Source: Chryseobacterium viscerum
Lineage (GTDB): Bacteria > Bacteroidota > Bacteroidia > Flavobacteriales > Weeksellaceae
Length of the DNA stretch: 64,000 nt
Assembly: GCF_025949665.1 (NCBI RefSeq)
Contig: NZ_JAPDFT010000001.1
Location: 124,001-188,000 of the forward strand
Direction of reading: 5' to 3'
Shown: in pieces, positions 45,906-52,654 of the stretch
Layout: the number at the start of each line of letters is the position of its first letter
Position numbering within the stretch: position 1 is the stretch's first letter
Notes under the pieces: generated by a model
What the model was told of the DNA's origin: nothing
What the model saw: the letters and a program-made list of their open reading frames with translations, nothing else
Database searches by the model: none
Made by a program: the position numbers and the translations under genes

Positions 45906-45976
45906 TAGACCCACAGGGATTCGAACCCCGACTGACGGTACCAAAAACCGGAGTGCTACCGTTACACTATAGGTCT
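45906..45976 (-). tRNA. tRNA-Gln (anticodon UUG)
   Basis: A 71-base cloverleaf on the minus strand. The acceptor stem AGACCTA pairs with TGGGTCT, with discriminator A. The T arm contains GGTTCGAATCC, and the anticodon loop TTTTGGT holds TTG. The D-stem ends GCAC here, against ACAC in the second copy. CCA is not encoded. Confidence 0.9.
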
Positions 45977-46180
45977 GCTTTATTTTGGTTTTGCAAATTT
46001 ATATATTTTTTTCTTATTTACAAATATCTTCTTTCAATTTTCTATTGTTTACACGAAAAAACAGAATTTGATTTTTTAAATTTCAGGCTTATTGAAATAG
46101 GAGAAGAATCTTTTTTCTGAGAAATCAAAGCCGGGATGATGAAAATTTTAATGAAAATATTTGATTAATCATAAAAACAA

Positions 46181-46205
46181 AAACCATCCTTAAAAAGGAT
46201 GGTTT
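46181..46205 (-). terminator. Terminator of second tRNA-Gln
   Basis: AAACCATCCTT / AAGGATGGTTT, identical to the hairpin after the first copy, in the same relative position. Confidence 0.8.
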
Positions 46206-46206
46206 G

Positions 46207-46277
46207 TAGACCCACAGGGATTCGAACCCCGAATGACGGTACCAAAAACCGGAGTGTTACCGTTACACTATAGGTCT
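46207..46277 (-). tRNA. tRNA-Gln (anticodon UUG), second copy
   Basis: Differs from the copy at 45906 at two visible positions: the D-stem (giving a U-A in place of a U-G pair) and the variable region. Same anticodon and acceptor stem. The duplication includes about 35 bp of 3' flank with the terminator. It lies 100 bp upstream of the divergent menE start. Confidence 0.9.
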
Positions 46278-46376
46278 GTTTTATTTTGGTGGTGCAAATT
46301 TACAGCTTTTTTCTTTACATACAAGAACTTTTTGATTTTTTTTTTAAATTTACTGTGGATTTTATTTACGGAAAAT

Positions 46377-47405
46377 ATGCTGATAGACTTCAATAATCTC
46401 AATATTAATCAATTATCGTTCAATACGGAATTTGAAAAGAAAGTGAAAATTTTTCTGGAAGAATGGTTTTCAGAAAAAACAAGGGTAAATGTGCAAACAT
46501 CGGGCTCTACAGGAGTTCCAAAAATTTTTGAAATTGATAAAAAGAAAATGATCAATTCAGCAGTAATGACCTGCAACTTTTTGGGATTAAAAGAAGGAGA
46601 TACGGCATTACTCTGCCTGCCCGTAGAATATATCTCAGGAAAAATGATGATTGTCCGCTCTATTGAAAGAGGATTGAAGTTAAAAGCTGTTGAACCTTCT
46701 CTGAGACCTGTAGAAAACTTAGAAGAAGAAATTGATTTTTGTGCCATGACTCCGCTTCAGGTAGAAAATTCATTGGAGAAACTTCATCTGATCAAAAACC
46801 TGATTATTGGTGGTGCCGCCGTTTCAGAAAGTCTGAAAAATAAAATTCTACAGATGAACCTTAGTGCTTCAAACCGTATTTTTGAAACCTATGGAATGTC
46901 AGAAACGCTTTCCCATATTGGCTTAAAACAATTGATGCCCGAACAGGAAGATTATTTCACGGTTTTTGAAAATGTATCCATCTCTTTGGATGAAAGAGGA
47001 TGTCTGAAAATCTATGCACCTAATCTGAATGCTGAAGAATTACAAACTAATGATTTAGTTGATATTAGGAATGAAAAACAATTTAAATTTCTCGGAAGAA
47101 TTGATAATGTCATCAACTCAGGAGGAGCCAAAATTTTCCCGGAAACTCTTGAAGCCCTGGTAAAGAAAGAAATTCCGAACGAAGCCGTATTTATTGGCTT
47201 ACCGGATGAAAGTTTGGGTCAGAAATTGATACTGATTATAGAAGGAAATGAATCAGATGAGGTAATAAAGAAAATTTCAGAAATTCCGTTTGAGAAGAGT
47301 TTTCACAAACCTAAAGAAATTATTTTTATCAGTGAAATTCCGCGGACACCCAACGGAAAAATAAGCAGATTAGAACTCTATAAAAATATAAACATAAATC
47401 TATAG
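46377..47405 (+). CDS. menE: O-succinylbenzoate-CoA ligase (MenE-like)
   Basis: An adenylate-forming enzyme of the menaquinone pathway, activating o-succinylbenzoate with CoA. The 342 residues start MLIDFNNLNINQ; the upstream in-frame extension would overlap the tRNA gene. The ATP motif is TSGSTGVPK (41-49), then IFETYGMSETLSHIG (acyl-adenylate motif), LGRIDNVINSGGAKI and the C-terminal TPNGKISR with the catalytic Lys. The short N-terminus is typical of Bacteroidota MenE. No other men genes are adjacent, so the assignment rests on sequence. Confidence 0.85.
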   Translation: MLIDFNNLNINQLSFNTEFEKKVKIFLEEWFSEKTRVNVQTSGSTGVPKIFEIDKKKMINSAVMTCNFLGLKEGDTALLCLPVEYISGKMMIVRSIERGLKLKAVEPSLRPVENLEEEIDFCAMTPLQVENSLEKLHLIKNLIIGGAAVSESLKNKILQMNLSASNRIFETYGMSETLSHIGLKQLMPEQEDYFTVFENVSISLDERGCLKIYAPNLNAEELQTNDLVDIRNEKQFKFLGRIDNVINSGGAKIFPETLEALVKKEIPNEAVFIGLPDESLGQKLILIIEGNESDEVIKKISEIPFEKSFHKPKEIIFISEIPRTPNGKISRLELYKNININL

Positions 47406-47443
47406 TCCTGCTCTTGATTCTGGTATATAAAAATCATAACACT

Positions 47444-47836
47444 ATGAAAACCTTTTCAAAAGAACTCAGTTTCAAAACTTCCCGCAGCAGTGGGGCAGGA
47501 GGGCAGAATGTCAACAAGGTAGAGACTGCTGTTACCGTACTTTGGAAAGTAGATTCGTCTGAATTTTTCAATGATGATGAAAAAATATTGATTCAGAATA
47601 AACTGAAAAACAGAATCAATGCGGAAGGCTTTTTATTCCTTACCGTTTCCGAAAGCAGAACTCAGCTGATGAATAAAAATAAAGCCATTGAAAAAATAAT
47701 TGAAATTGTAAATAAAGCCCTTATCATTCCCAAGAAAAGAACTGCAACAAAGCCTTCAAGAGCTCAGAAACAAAAAAGACTTGATGGCAAGAAAAAACTT
47801 TCCGATAAAAAAGAAAACAGACGCTTCAAATTTTAG
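47444..47836 (+). CDS. arfB: Ribosome-rescue peptidyl-tRNA hydrolase ArfB
   Basis: A 130-residue class I release-factor-like protein that frees stalled ribosomes. GAGGQNVNK holds the catalytic GGQ at 19-21, and the long basic C-terminal tail (KRTATKPSRAQKQKR and onward) inserts into the mRNA channel of the ribosome in ArfB. It lacks a stop-codon-recognition domain. The ATG at 47444 gives MKTFSKELSF; a TTG at 47414 is unlikely. It is 38 bp after menE. Confidence 0.93.
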   Translation: MKTFSKELSFKTSRSSGAGGQNVNKVETAVTVLWKVDSSEFFNDDEKILIQNKLKNRINAEGFLFLTVSESRTQLMNKNKAIEKIIEIVNKALIIPKKRTATKPSRAQKQKRLDGKKKLSDKKENRRFKF

Positions 47837-47884
47837 TTTGTTTCTCCCGAAGAAAATTTTACTTTTGCCGGAAACTTTATAACC

Positions 47885-48529
47885 ATGATAAAAAAACTAA
47901 TTCTATTAGGAACTATTTCGAGTTCTTTACTTTCTTTTGCACAGGAAAAAATAACCATCATACCAGCTGTAGGATATGCATGGAGAGTAGCCAAAACAGC
48001 ACCAGGTCTTTCTTTATCAGAAAAAAAATATGTTGAAGGATTGAAAAATGGAGTTCATTTTGAAATTGCAGCTTATTATAATGTGAAAAATATAGGAATC
48101 GGTGCTAAGTTTTCCAATTATAATGCTTCCAGCAGTGGTGTATTGAGCGGATACAATATGAACGGGCAGCCTGTTACAGTTTATATAAGTACTAAGGATA
48201 ATATTACATTCTTTGGACCTTCCGTTATGTTCTCTAATTACACGAAACCTACAAACCACAAAATTGTTGCTGATGTATCTCTTGGAGTTATTAGCTACAC
48301 TACAAAAACAGAAGCAGTAAAAGGTACAGGATCCAACTTTGGTATGGAACTGGGGGCAGCATATCAATATACAGTTTCAAAAAACTTTATGATAGGTCCT
48401 AAGTTGGGAATTACCGCAGGAACTTTGAACAAAATCAAAGTTAATGGACAAACAACTGACCTTGGTGAGGACCAGAAAGAGGGTCTGACAAGAGTTTCTT
48501 TGAGCGCAGCCGCTACATTTCGTTTTTAA
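47885..48529 (+). CDS. Outer membrane beta-barrel protein
   Basis: A 214-residue secreted protein: signal peptide about 1-19 (ending SFAQ), then alternating polar and hydrophobic strands with Gly/Tyr turns, for example GVHFEIAAYYNVKNIGIGAKF, and a terminal Phe-Arg-Phe. This matches small OMP_b-brl-type barrels. No specific family assigned. It starts 49 bp after arfB. A -7 element TATCTTTG (48534-48541) begins just after the stop. Confidence 0.72.
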   Translation: MIKKLILLGTISSSLLSFAQEKITIIPAVGYAWRVAKTAPGLSLSEKKYVEGLKNGVHFEIAAYYNVKNIGIGAKFSNYNASSSGVLSGYNMNGQPVTVYISTKDNITFFGPSVMFSNYTKPTNHKIVADVSLGVISYTTKTEAVKGTGSNFGMELGAAYQYTVSKNFMIGPKLGITAGTLNKIKVNGQTTDLGEDQKEGLTRVSLSAAATFRF

Positions 48530-48541
48530 ATGCTATCTTTG

Positions 48542-48819
48542 TAAAGATTACATATAATCTCATAATAATGGCAGCAACAATCTCTTTATCGGCAGAACGC
48601 AGACAGTCAGGATTGTTGCTGTCATTACTTTATTTACACACAGATTCTTTTCTGAAAAGTTCGAAAGACTTTATCAATTAAGCCCTGTCAGGATCCAAGA
48701 CAGGGAATTATTCCGGATTTTATTTATTGCTTTTTGCGGTTTTCTATAGAGGAAGGCTGTTGTATGCCTGGATTCTACATTGGATCACCAGGAATAACTG
48801 CATTTTAATTTTAAAAAAA
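48542..48819 (+). other. Structured leader region before the Gre/Rnk-like gene
   Basis: About 280 bp between two genes, following TATCTTTG at 48534-48541. It holds CAGCAACAATC (48572-48582) paired with GATTGTTGCTG (48611-48621), then CCCTGTC (48683-48689) with GACAGGG (48699-48705), and CCTGG/CCAGG at 48767/48788. A 37-codon frame (48568-48681, beginning MAATISLSAERRQSG) overlaps the first hairpin. It could be a leader peptide, attenuator or small RNA. I recognise no known riboswitch class. Confidence 0.5.
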
Positions 48820-49209
48820 ATGAACAAAATGTCTAATCATATTATTGTAACCACCGGAATTTATGATGCTATAAAAGATACACTCAGAAGGAAAAAAGTG
48901 AGCATCGGAGAAGAAAAAAGACTTACGGAAGAACTTAGAAATGCGAAACAGGTATTGAGAAGAGATCTGCCTGCTGATATCGTAACAGTTGAAAGAAAAG
49001 TAACATTAAAGGACCATACCTTAGATTTTGAGCATGAATATATTTTTGTGCCGTCTACCAAAGCAAAACTTAAAAAGAATAAACATTCCATACTATCAGA
49101 TATTGCCCTTGCAGTAGTAGGATATAAAGTTGGTGATATTATCAGCTGGCCCTTCAGGGATGGAGAAAGAAAAATTGAAATTCTGAAAGTAGAAGCCTGG
49201 GAGGGATAA
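48820..49209 (+). CDS. GreA/GreB C-terminal-type (Rnk-like) elongation factor
   Basis: A 129-residue protein with a short helical N-terminus and a C-terminal GreA/GreB FKBP-like domain (about 50-125), recognisable in SILSDIALAVVGYKVGDIISWPFRDGERKIEI. Full GreA proteins are about 158 residues with a long coiled coil; this one is shorter and resembles Rnk, which binds RNA polymerase without the cleavage tip. Start ATG at 48820 (MNKMSNHIIV); the Met three codons later is also possible. It follows a long structured leader. Confidence 0.8.
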   Translation: MNKMSNHIIVTTGIYDAIKDTLRRKKVSIGEEKRLTEELRNAKQVLRRDLPADIVTVERKVTLKDHTLDFEHEYIFVPSTKAKLKKNKHSILSDIALAVVGYKVGDIISWPFRDGERKIEILKVEAWEG

Positions 49210-49292
49210 TCTTTTGTTGAATAATATTAAGTTGAATTACAATGAAAGCGTGGCTTATTTGAGCTGCGCTTTTATATTAGCTTGATTTTTTT

Positions 49293-49568
49293 GGAAACGC
49301 AAAGACACAAGCTTTTTATATACTTTAAGGCGCAAGGATTTTATCTGTGATAAAATTTTATATTGTATAATTTCTTTTATCTCATGCTGATTTTGCAAAT
49401 TACACAGATAGTATAAAAATCTGCGTAATCTGTGTGATCTGCGCGAAAATTTAATCTAAAATTAAACATTTTCCCTTGCTGAAAATTTAATATTGAACGA
49501 AGTCGAGATGTTCTTGCATCTTAAAAATATAAGTAATGCATGAAAAACTTTTGCACCTTTGCGTTTCC
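49293..49568 (+). repeat. MITE-like repeat, family A copy 1 (276 bp)
   Basis: Bounded by perfect 12-bp inverted ends GGAAACGCAAAG and CTTTGCGTTTCC. The interior includes GGCGCAAGGATTTTATCTG and ATCTGCGTAATCTGTGTGAT, shared in order with copies at 50836 and 52403 (both inverted relative to this one). It also has an extra ~80 bp containing ATTGAACGAAGTCGAGATG before the right end. No coding capacity. Together with 84 bp of plain flank it fills the gap between 49210 and the promoter at 49640. Confidence 0.8.
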
Positions 49569-49639
49569 CAACAAAACAGTTTTGGTATTATTTAACAAAT
49601 GATAAAAAAAGTCCCCTCCGTTACACTTTCTTTAAGTGC

Positions 49640-49673
49640 TTTGGCTGCATTCCGTTTTTAAGTTTTATCTTTG
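49640..49673 (+). promoter_or_regulatory. Promoter of the deoxyhypusine-synthase-like gene
   Basis: TTTG (49640-49643), 22 bp, then TATCTTTG (49666-49673): a full match to TTG-N17-23-TAnnTTTG. The start codon is 15 bp after the -7 box. Confidence 0.7.
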
Positions 49674-49687
49674 CAAAAATTAAAAAA

Positions 49688-50662
49688 ATGAGCAAACCGA
49701 TAACTGAATTCATAGAAAAGTATTACCTGCACTTCAACGCAGCTGCATTGGTGGATGCTTCTAAAGGATATGTTGCACATCTTAAAGATGGCGGAAAAAT
49801 GATGATTACTTTGGCAGGAGCAATGTCTACTGCTGAATTAGGGAAGATTCTTGCTGAAATGATCCGTCAGGGGAAAGTAGATTTTATCTCTTGTACAGGG
49901 GCTAACCTTGAAGAAGATTTAATGAACCTTGTAGCACACTCTCACTATGAAAGAGTTCCTCATTACAGAGATTTGACTGCTCAGGATGAGTGGGATCTTT
50001 TAGAAAGAGGTCTGAACAGAGTTACAGATACTTGTATCCCTGAAGAAGAAGCTTTCAGAAGATTACAAAAACATATCGTAGAGATCTGGAAAGATGCAGA
50101 AGCTAAAGGAGAAAGATATTTCCCTCACGAATTCATGTACAAAATGATCCTTTCAGGAGTTTTGGAGCAGTACTACGAAATTCCTAGAGAAAACTCTTGG
50201 ATGATTGCTGCTGCAGAAGCAAACCTACCAATCGTAGTTCCGGGATGGGAAGATTCTACAATGGGTAACATCTTCGCTTCTTACTGTATCAAAGGAGAGC
50301 TTAAGGCTACTACAATGAAATCAGGAATTGAATATATGACTTACCTTGCTGACTGGTATACTAAAAATTCAGCAGGAAAAGGAGTTGGGTTCTTCCAGAT
50401 TGGTGGTGGTATCGCAGGAGATTTCCCTATCTGTGTAGTGCCAATGCTGTATCAGGATATGGAAATGCATGACATTCCTTTCTGGTCTTATTTCTGCCAG
50501 ATTTCTGATTCTACAACATCTTATGGATCTTATTCAGGAGCAGTTCCAAATGAAAAAATCACTTGGGGTAAACTTGATATCACTACACCGAAATTTATCG
50601 TTGAAAGTGATGCAACGATCTGTGCACCATTGATGTTCTCTTATATCTTAGAAAACGCATAA
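49688..50662 (+). CDS. Deoxyhypusine synthase-family protein
   Basis: A 324-residue member of the NAD-dependent deoxyhypusine synthase fold. The nucleotide-binding GAMSTAELGKIL and SCTGANLEEDL segments occur near the N-terminus. The C-terminal KITWGKLD contains Lys295 at the position of the eukaryotic active-site Lys that forms the enzyme-imine, so the residue is retained. Bacteria lack eIF5A, so the substrate should be a free polyamine or another molecule; homospermidine- or spermidine-type synthesis is a plausible but unproven role. Start ATG at 49688; the upstream frame overlaps promoter and repeat. Terminator follows. Confidence 0.88.
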   Translation: MSKPITEFIEKYYLHFNAAALVDASKGYVAHLKDGGKMMITLAGAMSTAELGKILAEMIRQGKVDFISCTGANLEEDLMNLVAHSHYERVPHYRDLTAQDEWDLLERGLNRVTDTCIPEEEAFRRLQKHIVEIWKDAEAKGERYFPHEFMYKMILSGVLEQYYEIPRENSWMIAAAEANLPIVVPGWEDSTMGNIFASYCIKGELKATTMKSGIEYMTYLADWYTKNSAGKGVGFFQIGGGIAGDFPICVVPMLYQDMEMHDIPFWSYFCQISDSTTSYGSYSGAVPNEKITWGKLDITTPKFIVESDATICAPLMFSYILENA

Positions 50663-50692
50663 GAATAAAATTCTCATCAGAGATTACAATAC

Positions 50693-50724
50693 AGCGCTTC
50701 AATTCATTTGAAGCGCTATTTTTA
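50693..50724 (+). terminator. Terminator after the deoxyhypusine-synthase-like gene
   Basis: AGCGCTTCAA / TTGAAGCGCT with a 5-base loop and T-rich tail. Confidence 0.85.
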
Positions 50725-50835
50725 TTTTATGATTGAAAAATAGATTTATTTTGAAAACTAAAAACAATTTGAACCATTAAGATTATTTAAGTTGTAATCA
50801 TTTTTCTTAATGGTTTAAAGTGATATACATTATTC

Positions 50836-50994
50836 CCACAGATCCCACGATTACACAGATTTTTATATTATTTGTATGGCTTGCAAAATCAGCATGAGAT
50901 AAAAGAAATTATACAATATAAAATTTTATCGAAGATAAAATCCTTGCGCCTTACAACACATAGTATTCAAAGAACTTGCGCCTTTGCGTTCTCC
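50836..50994 (-). repeat. MITE-like repeat, family A copy 2 (one end degraded)
   Basis: Inverted relative to copy 1. It shares TTGCAAAATCAGCATGAGAT, TAAAATCCTTGCGCC and a right end CTTTGCGTTCTCC (50982-50994). The other end lacks the AACGCAAAG motif. A further stretch, AAATCTGTGCGATCTGCGG near 51014-51032, repeats the internal motif. Apparent small frames here are by-products of the repeat. Confidence 0.7.
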
Positions 50995-51043
50995 AAAAAA
51001 TATACGTTTGTGAAAATCTGTGCGATCTGCGGGAAAATAAAAA

Positions 51044-51190
51044 TCAATCCAAAGAATTCACCAACACAAAGTATCGATATGCCAGAATTCCCTTTTCTAC
51101 CTTAGTCAGATGATTAGGATCCTTCTTACTCAGCTTCGGAAGAACTTTTTTATTAACCGCGTTCAACAGCCTGAAAAATGATTTTTTCAT
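51044..51190 (-). CDS. Small basic conserved-type protein (48 aa)
   Basis: 48 residues, MKKSFFRLLNAVNKKVL then PKLSKKDPNHLTKVEK and a short aromatic tail RYFVLVNSLD. Net charge is strongly positive. It resembles small flavobacterial proteins that databases sometimes label SsrA-binding, but no SmpB fold can be supported at this length. A TTG 45 bases upstream would add 15 residues; the ATG at 51190 is preferred. It is divergent from the alkyltransferase-like gene, 87 bp apart. Confidence 0.6.
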   Translation of the reverse strand: MKKSFFRLLNAVNKKVLPKLSKKDPNHLTKVEKGILAYRYFVLVNSLD

Positions 51191-51277
51191 ATCTTTATCT
51201 TTTAATGAAACATCATTGAGCGTAAGAGAGTTCAAAAATGATGCAAAAAAGAAAGCCAGCTAAAATAACAATTTGAT

Positions 51278-51574
51278 ATGGACGAAATTTTCAAACAACA
51301 GGTATACGAAGTAGCAAGACTTATTCCCAAAGGAAGAGTTTCTACGTATGGTGCTATAGCAAAAGCCGTTGGCTATCCAAACTATTCAAGACATGTAGGA
51401 AAAGCCATGGGAGGTTGCCCGAAAGATGTTCCGGCTCACCGTGTCATTTCAAGTTCAGGAGTTTTATCCGTTCCGGAATTTCAGCCTAAGCTGGAGGCAG
51501 AAGGAATTACTGTGGAAAATCTTAGAATAAAAAATTTCAAAAAACTGTTCTGGAACCCGTTGGATGAATTGTAA
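51278..51574 (+). CDS. Alkyltransferase-like (ATL) DNA repair protein
   Basis: A 98-residue protein of the MGMT DNA-binding fold. The usual PCHR active-site motif reads PAHR (Ala53), so it cannot transfer alkyl groups to itself. This is the defining trait of ATL proteins, which bind O6-alkylguanine and flag it for nucleotide excision repair. VSTYGAIAKAVGYPNYSRHVG carries the helix-turn-helix and the conserved Tyr and Arg finger region. Length is normal for ATLs. Start ATG at 51278. Confidence 0.9.
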   Translation: MDEIFKQQVYEVARLIPKGRVSTYGAIAKAVGYPNYSRHVGKAMGGCPKDVPAHRVISSSGVLSVPEFQPKLEAEGITVENLRIKNFKKLFWNPLDEL

Positions 51575-51585
51575 ATATCAAAGAA

Positions 51586-51765
51586 TTTTTAACGCAAAGG
51601 TTTTATCTGTATACTGTATATTTTTAAGGGAGCAAAGGAGGAATCAATGGAATTGATTCTCTTTAAGCGAACGTATTACTATCACAAAGCTTCATCAGCG
51701 ACAGTGTCGCAGCTCTTTGCCTTCTGAAATAAAACACTCAAATCATTAGTTCTTTGCGTTAAAAA
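51586..51765 (-). repeat. MITE-like repeat, family B copy 1 (180 bp)
   Basis: Perfect 14-bp inverted ends TTTTTAACGCAAAG (51586-51599) and CTTTGCGTTAAAAA (51752-51765). On the minus strand the interior reads GGCAAAGAGCTGCGACACTG then TCGCTGATGAAGCTTTGTG, and further on a pair ATCAAT/ATTGAT. The copy at 59270 has the same order on the plus strand. Non-coding. Confidence 0.8.
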
Positions 51766-51851
51766 GCATTAGCTTGCATCAATACAAAAAAAATGTCACT
51801 CTATAACTTAATATGAGTGACATCAATATTTTTTACAGTTTTCAAACCGTA

Positions 51852-52253
51852 TTATTTTCTTCCTCTTGGGAGACCTTTCAGTTCTTCTTTTAGCCTTTCG
51901 TTCTCCTCTTTTAATAAGGCAATGTAGTTTTGTAGGTTTTCAATAATAGCTCCAGGGATATTATCATAGTTATTTAGACTAGTAATTACTCCAGCAGAAG
52001 AAGATCTATCATTAAATACAGGATGGTTATTATTAATTACTACTGTAGCTTCCTCCTCTTCATAAATGTCCTCAACCGGTACATCCAAAAAACGGGCAAG
52101 TTTGTCCCATTCATCTTTTACAATCCTTACATCACCGCTTTCTTTTCTGCTGTAATTAGATACATCTGTTGCGATAAAATCAGCTACCTGCTGTTGAGTA
52201 TAGCCTTTTTGCTTTCTGATGACGCGTAATTTTTCTTTTTGCATGACCGACAT
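51852..52253 (-). CDS. XRE-family HTH regulator with C-terminal coiled coil
   Basis: 133 residues. The N-terminal Cro/CI-type HTH (about 4-58) includes RKQKGYTQQQVADFIATDVSNY. An acidic linker EDIYEEEEA and a variable middle follow, and a leucine-zipper-like helix ends the protein (ENLQNYIALLKEENERLKEEL), suggesting dimerisation. Starts at the ATG at 52253 or, three codons later, at 52244; an in-frame TTG at 52271 is less likely. It stands alone between repeat copies; targets are not apparent. Confidence 0.85.
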   Translation of the reverse strand: MSVMQKEKLRVIRKQKGYTQQQVADFIATDVSNYSRKESGDVRIVKDEWDKLARFLDVPVEDIYEEEEATVVINNNHPVFNDRSSSAGVITSLNNYDNIPGAIIENLQNYIALLKEENERLKEELKGLPRGRK

Positions 52254-52402
52254 TTTATACAAAAATGGCAAAAAAGCATAAGCTGTACAATAGAAAATGA
52301 ATAAAATGTAGAGTAAAGTAATGAAGATTAAGAGAAAAGAAGGTACAGGTTTATAATATTCAGATTATTTAAATTGGCTGTTAATGATTTTTAGATTTTT
52401 AA

Positions 52403-52599
52403 GAAAACGCAAAGAGTTTCATTTATTAAATTTTCTCGCAGATCACACAGATTACGCAGATTTTTATTAGTATCTGTATAATCTGCAAAATCAGAGTGAG
52501 ATAAAAAATAAAATATACAGTACACAATTTTATTGCAGATAAAATCCTTGCGCCTTAAAGCATGAGCCTTGTGGGAAAAACTTGCGTCTTTGCGTTTTC
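52403..52599 (-). repeat. MITE-like repeat, family A copy 3 (197 bp)
   Basis: Perfect 13-bp inverted ends GAAAACGCAAAGA (52403-52415) and TCTTTGCGTTTTC (52587-52599). The interior matches copy 1 on the opposite strand: AATCTGCGTAATCTGTGTGA and GGCGCAAGGATTTTATCTG when read minus. Compact and the cleanest copy of the family. Confidence 0.82.
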
Positions 52600-52613
52600 C
52601 TAACGTACTCAAA

Positions 52614-52646
52614 TAAAAAAAGACTGCTTCAAAATTGAAACAGTCT
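52614..52646 (-). terminator. Terminator of htpG
   Basis: On the minus strand AGACTG-TTTC / GAAG-CAGTCT with one small internal asymmetry, then TTTTTTTATTTG. Confidence 0.85.
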
Positions 52647-52654
52647 CTTGTGTA

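Noticed and set aside
46233..46376. N-terminal extension of menE
   Set aside because: It overlaps the second tRNA-Gln gene and does not resemble MenE.
48568..48681. 37-codon frame as an ordinary gene
   Set aside because: It overlaps a hairpin and lacks known homology. It is kept only as a possible leader peptide within the structured region.
49559..49687. N-terminal extension of the deoxyhypusine-synthase-like gene
   Set aside because: It covers a repeat end and a strong promoter.
50872..51105. A 77-codon frame
   Set aside because: It is made mostly of family A repeat sequence.
52391..52612. A 73-codon minus-strand frame
   Set aside because: It coincides with repeat copy 3 and has no independent support.
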